Shown one piece after another: positions 62,500 through 64,000 of a stretch of 64,000 nucleotides of DNA; within the stretch, counting starts at the first letter, position 1; each line of letters opens with the position of its first letter. The notes under the pieces are model-generated. The model was not told where the DNA came from. It saw only the letters and a program-made list of their open reading frames with translations, and made no database searches. The position numbers and the translations under genes were made by a program. The stretch is from Pararge aegeria (taxonomy: Eukaryota; Arthropoda; Insecta; Lepidoptera; Nymphalidae), in the NCBI RefSeq assembly GCF_905163445.1, contig NC_053182.1, positions 20,481,501 through 20,545,500 of the forward strand, given 5' to 3'.

Positions 62500-64000
62500 T
62501 ACGGAGTGAGCGCGTGAGTGGCTATGTACTATAATAATTGCAAACGTAACTAGTTTTGCCGGCCTTCCATCATCAGTACGACGTGACAGTACTTTTTGGA
62601 GATAATAATGCTCAAGTTAAATTAAAAAATACTTAAATCGCTATTGGTGTTCCTTTAACATTTAATAACAGTAATGAGTTTATTTAACAGTAAATTAAAA
62701 ACAAAACCAGATTAGGCGAATAGATTAGGTAATGTGTATCAAGAAATCCAAATTCGATAATACTGCTAGTGTCTGAGTCGCAGTTAATAACGCCCGTTTC
62801 TGGATCGAGAACCATAATCTTAAATAAATCTAGTGATATAAATAAAAACAAAACCGTTGTTTTTGAATTCATTTAAATTAAAATCAATCTGTATACTCTA
62901 AATGAAGAGTTGCCACGTTTTTTCCAGGATAGAATTAAAATGCGACCACCTCTGAGGTATGACATATCAAACAAAGAAAGAATCATCAAAACCGGTGTAT
63001 AATTGGAGGAGTAATCGCGTAACAAATATAAAAAAGAAAAAAAAGCCATACAGTCTAATTGAAAACTTTTTAAGCCGGTTTAAAAAACTAATTTATAATG
63101 TCATACTGCTGGGCTTGCTCATGAGACGGATTCCAAGCTTAGATTCTCCATAATTTTAACAATAATTATTATCTCATGTTATTGATGCCGATGCGAGAGT
63201 GGGCAATGGAAAATACATACCTACTAGTTTTTACAGAAAACATATCTATTCCGGAAATCAATCTAAACATTTCGTGATCCGTAGTCGAAATATGAGAAAC
63301 ACGAGACTCATCACTCGTCGCAAAAATATCATGGATTATATTTACTGTATACAAAAAGGCGAATGACTTCAGTTTAAGATAGCCGATGAAACTAATAAAA
63401 CCCCCAGTTTGATGCTTTAATCATTCGATCGCAATAAATCACTTGAACGGTACCACACTTCGCAATCAAGGCAATGTTATCTTGCCAAACAATCGACGGT
63501 CACGGAATAAAACGCAATTATAAACGTGGATGACAGTCCAGAAACACTTATTAAATTTCGTAGATCGAAATCTTATTGATAACTGATGCTGAATTATGAA
63601 AAGGGTTTTAGAGTCACGCCAATTTTTTTATATTAACCTCTGAAGCGCGCCATCCATCCGCAAAAATCTAAATGTCAGTTTCAAACAGTTCAAATTTGGA
63701 AGCCGTTCTTTTTTTTAAAACTTTTTGGGGAAATGCGTATAAAACAATATCCATCTCATGTTTCATGATTCTGTAAAAGGCATTGGCTTCCTAAATAATT
63801 TATATTTATCATAGTGCTATTTATAGAAGTATAAGTCTACAATGAAATTTATAAAAATCGTAATGAATGCTTCAACTTGCACCGAAATCGCATGAAAATG
63901 GCTAAAACGTGGTGCCGGTATTTGACCTTTATAGCGATAAAAATACAACGAAATTCACAAATCTAATTGATAAAATAGCTTTCTTGTTGCTTTATGAACA
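62500..64000. other. No confident gene; two weak exon candidates
   Basis: AT-rich. Minus-strand exon-like segments at 62684-62818 and 63221-63344 are discussed in findings. No repeat family recognised. Confidence 0.4.

Noticed and set aside
62959..63153. Basic 64-codon plus-strand frame
   Set aside because: Lys-rich from an AAAAAGAAAAAAAAG run; no domain and no supporting splice sites.

Overview
The window reads as nuclear DNA of a lepidopteran insect. The evidence is an AT-rich background, small GC-rich exons with GT-AG introns, a 5S rRNA gene of the Bombyx type, and many copies of moth and butterfly repeats: metulj-type tRNA-SINEs, a second tRNA-SINE, LINE 3' ends and foldback MITEs. There are no operons, CRISPR arrays or bacterial signals.

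Positions 102-24531 (minus strand) hold the middle and C-terminal part of a laminin alpha-chain gene. I rebuilt 19 consecutive exons (4240 nt, about 1413 codons) whose reading phases all match. They encode in order: about five laminin-type EGF (LE) modules, one laminin IV (L4) domain carrying an RGD, about three more LE modules, a coiled coil of about 575 residues starting at the conserved CDNC, and the first part of the LG region. The 3' end lies before position 1 and the 5' end beyond the window or beyond a very long intron. The few LE modules after L4 and the RGD favour the wing-blister (alpha-1,2-like) type over LanA, but this is not settled.

The intron between the second and third exons carries a complete DIRS-type tyrosine-recombinase retrotransposon (15303-20267, plus strand). 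It has a gag-like ORF, an RT/RNase H/methyltransferase-like ORF, an overlapping recombinase ORF, inverted terminal repeats, and an internal complementary region that matches both termini base for base. It ends 38 bp from a laminin splice acceptor.

From 24.5 to 64 kb I find no laminin exon. This tract is repeat-rich: one intact-looking solitary 5S rRNA gene (30244-30362), a 5'-truncated LINE inserted inside a SINE (49810-52155), a non-autonomous DNA-transposon-like element with about ten GGGCGTTA-type motifs and a vestigial coding exon (about 33373-34560), a foldback element of about 490 bp (52685-53175), several hairpin MITEs, a 66-bp tandem duplication, and a few low-confidence isolated exon candidates (54.3, 62.8, 63.3 and 32.0 kb).

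The strongest non-routine observations are the recent-looking DIRS copy beside a laminin acceptor, a GC-AG intron in the laminin gene, serial nesting of LINEs into SINEs, and the motif-cluster element at 33.4-34.6 kb.
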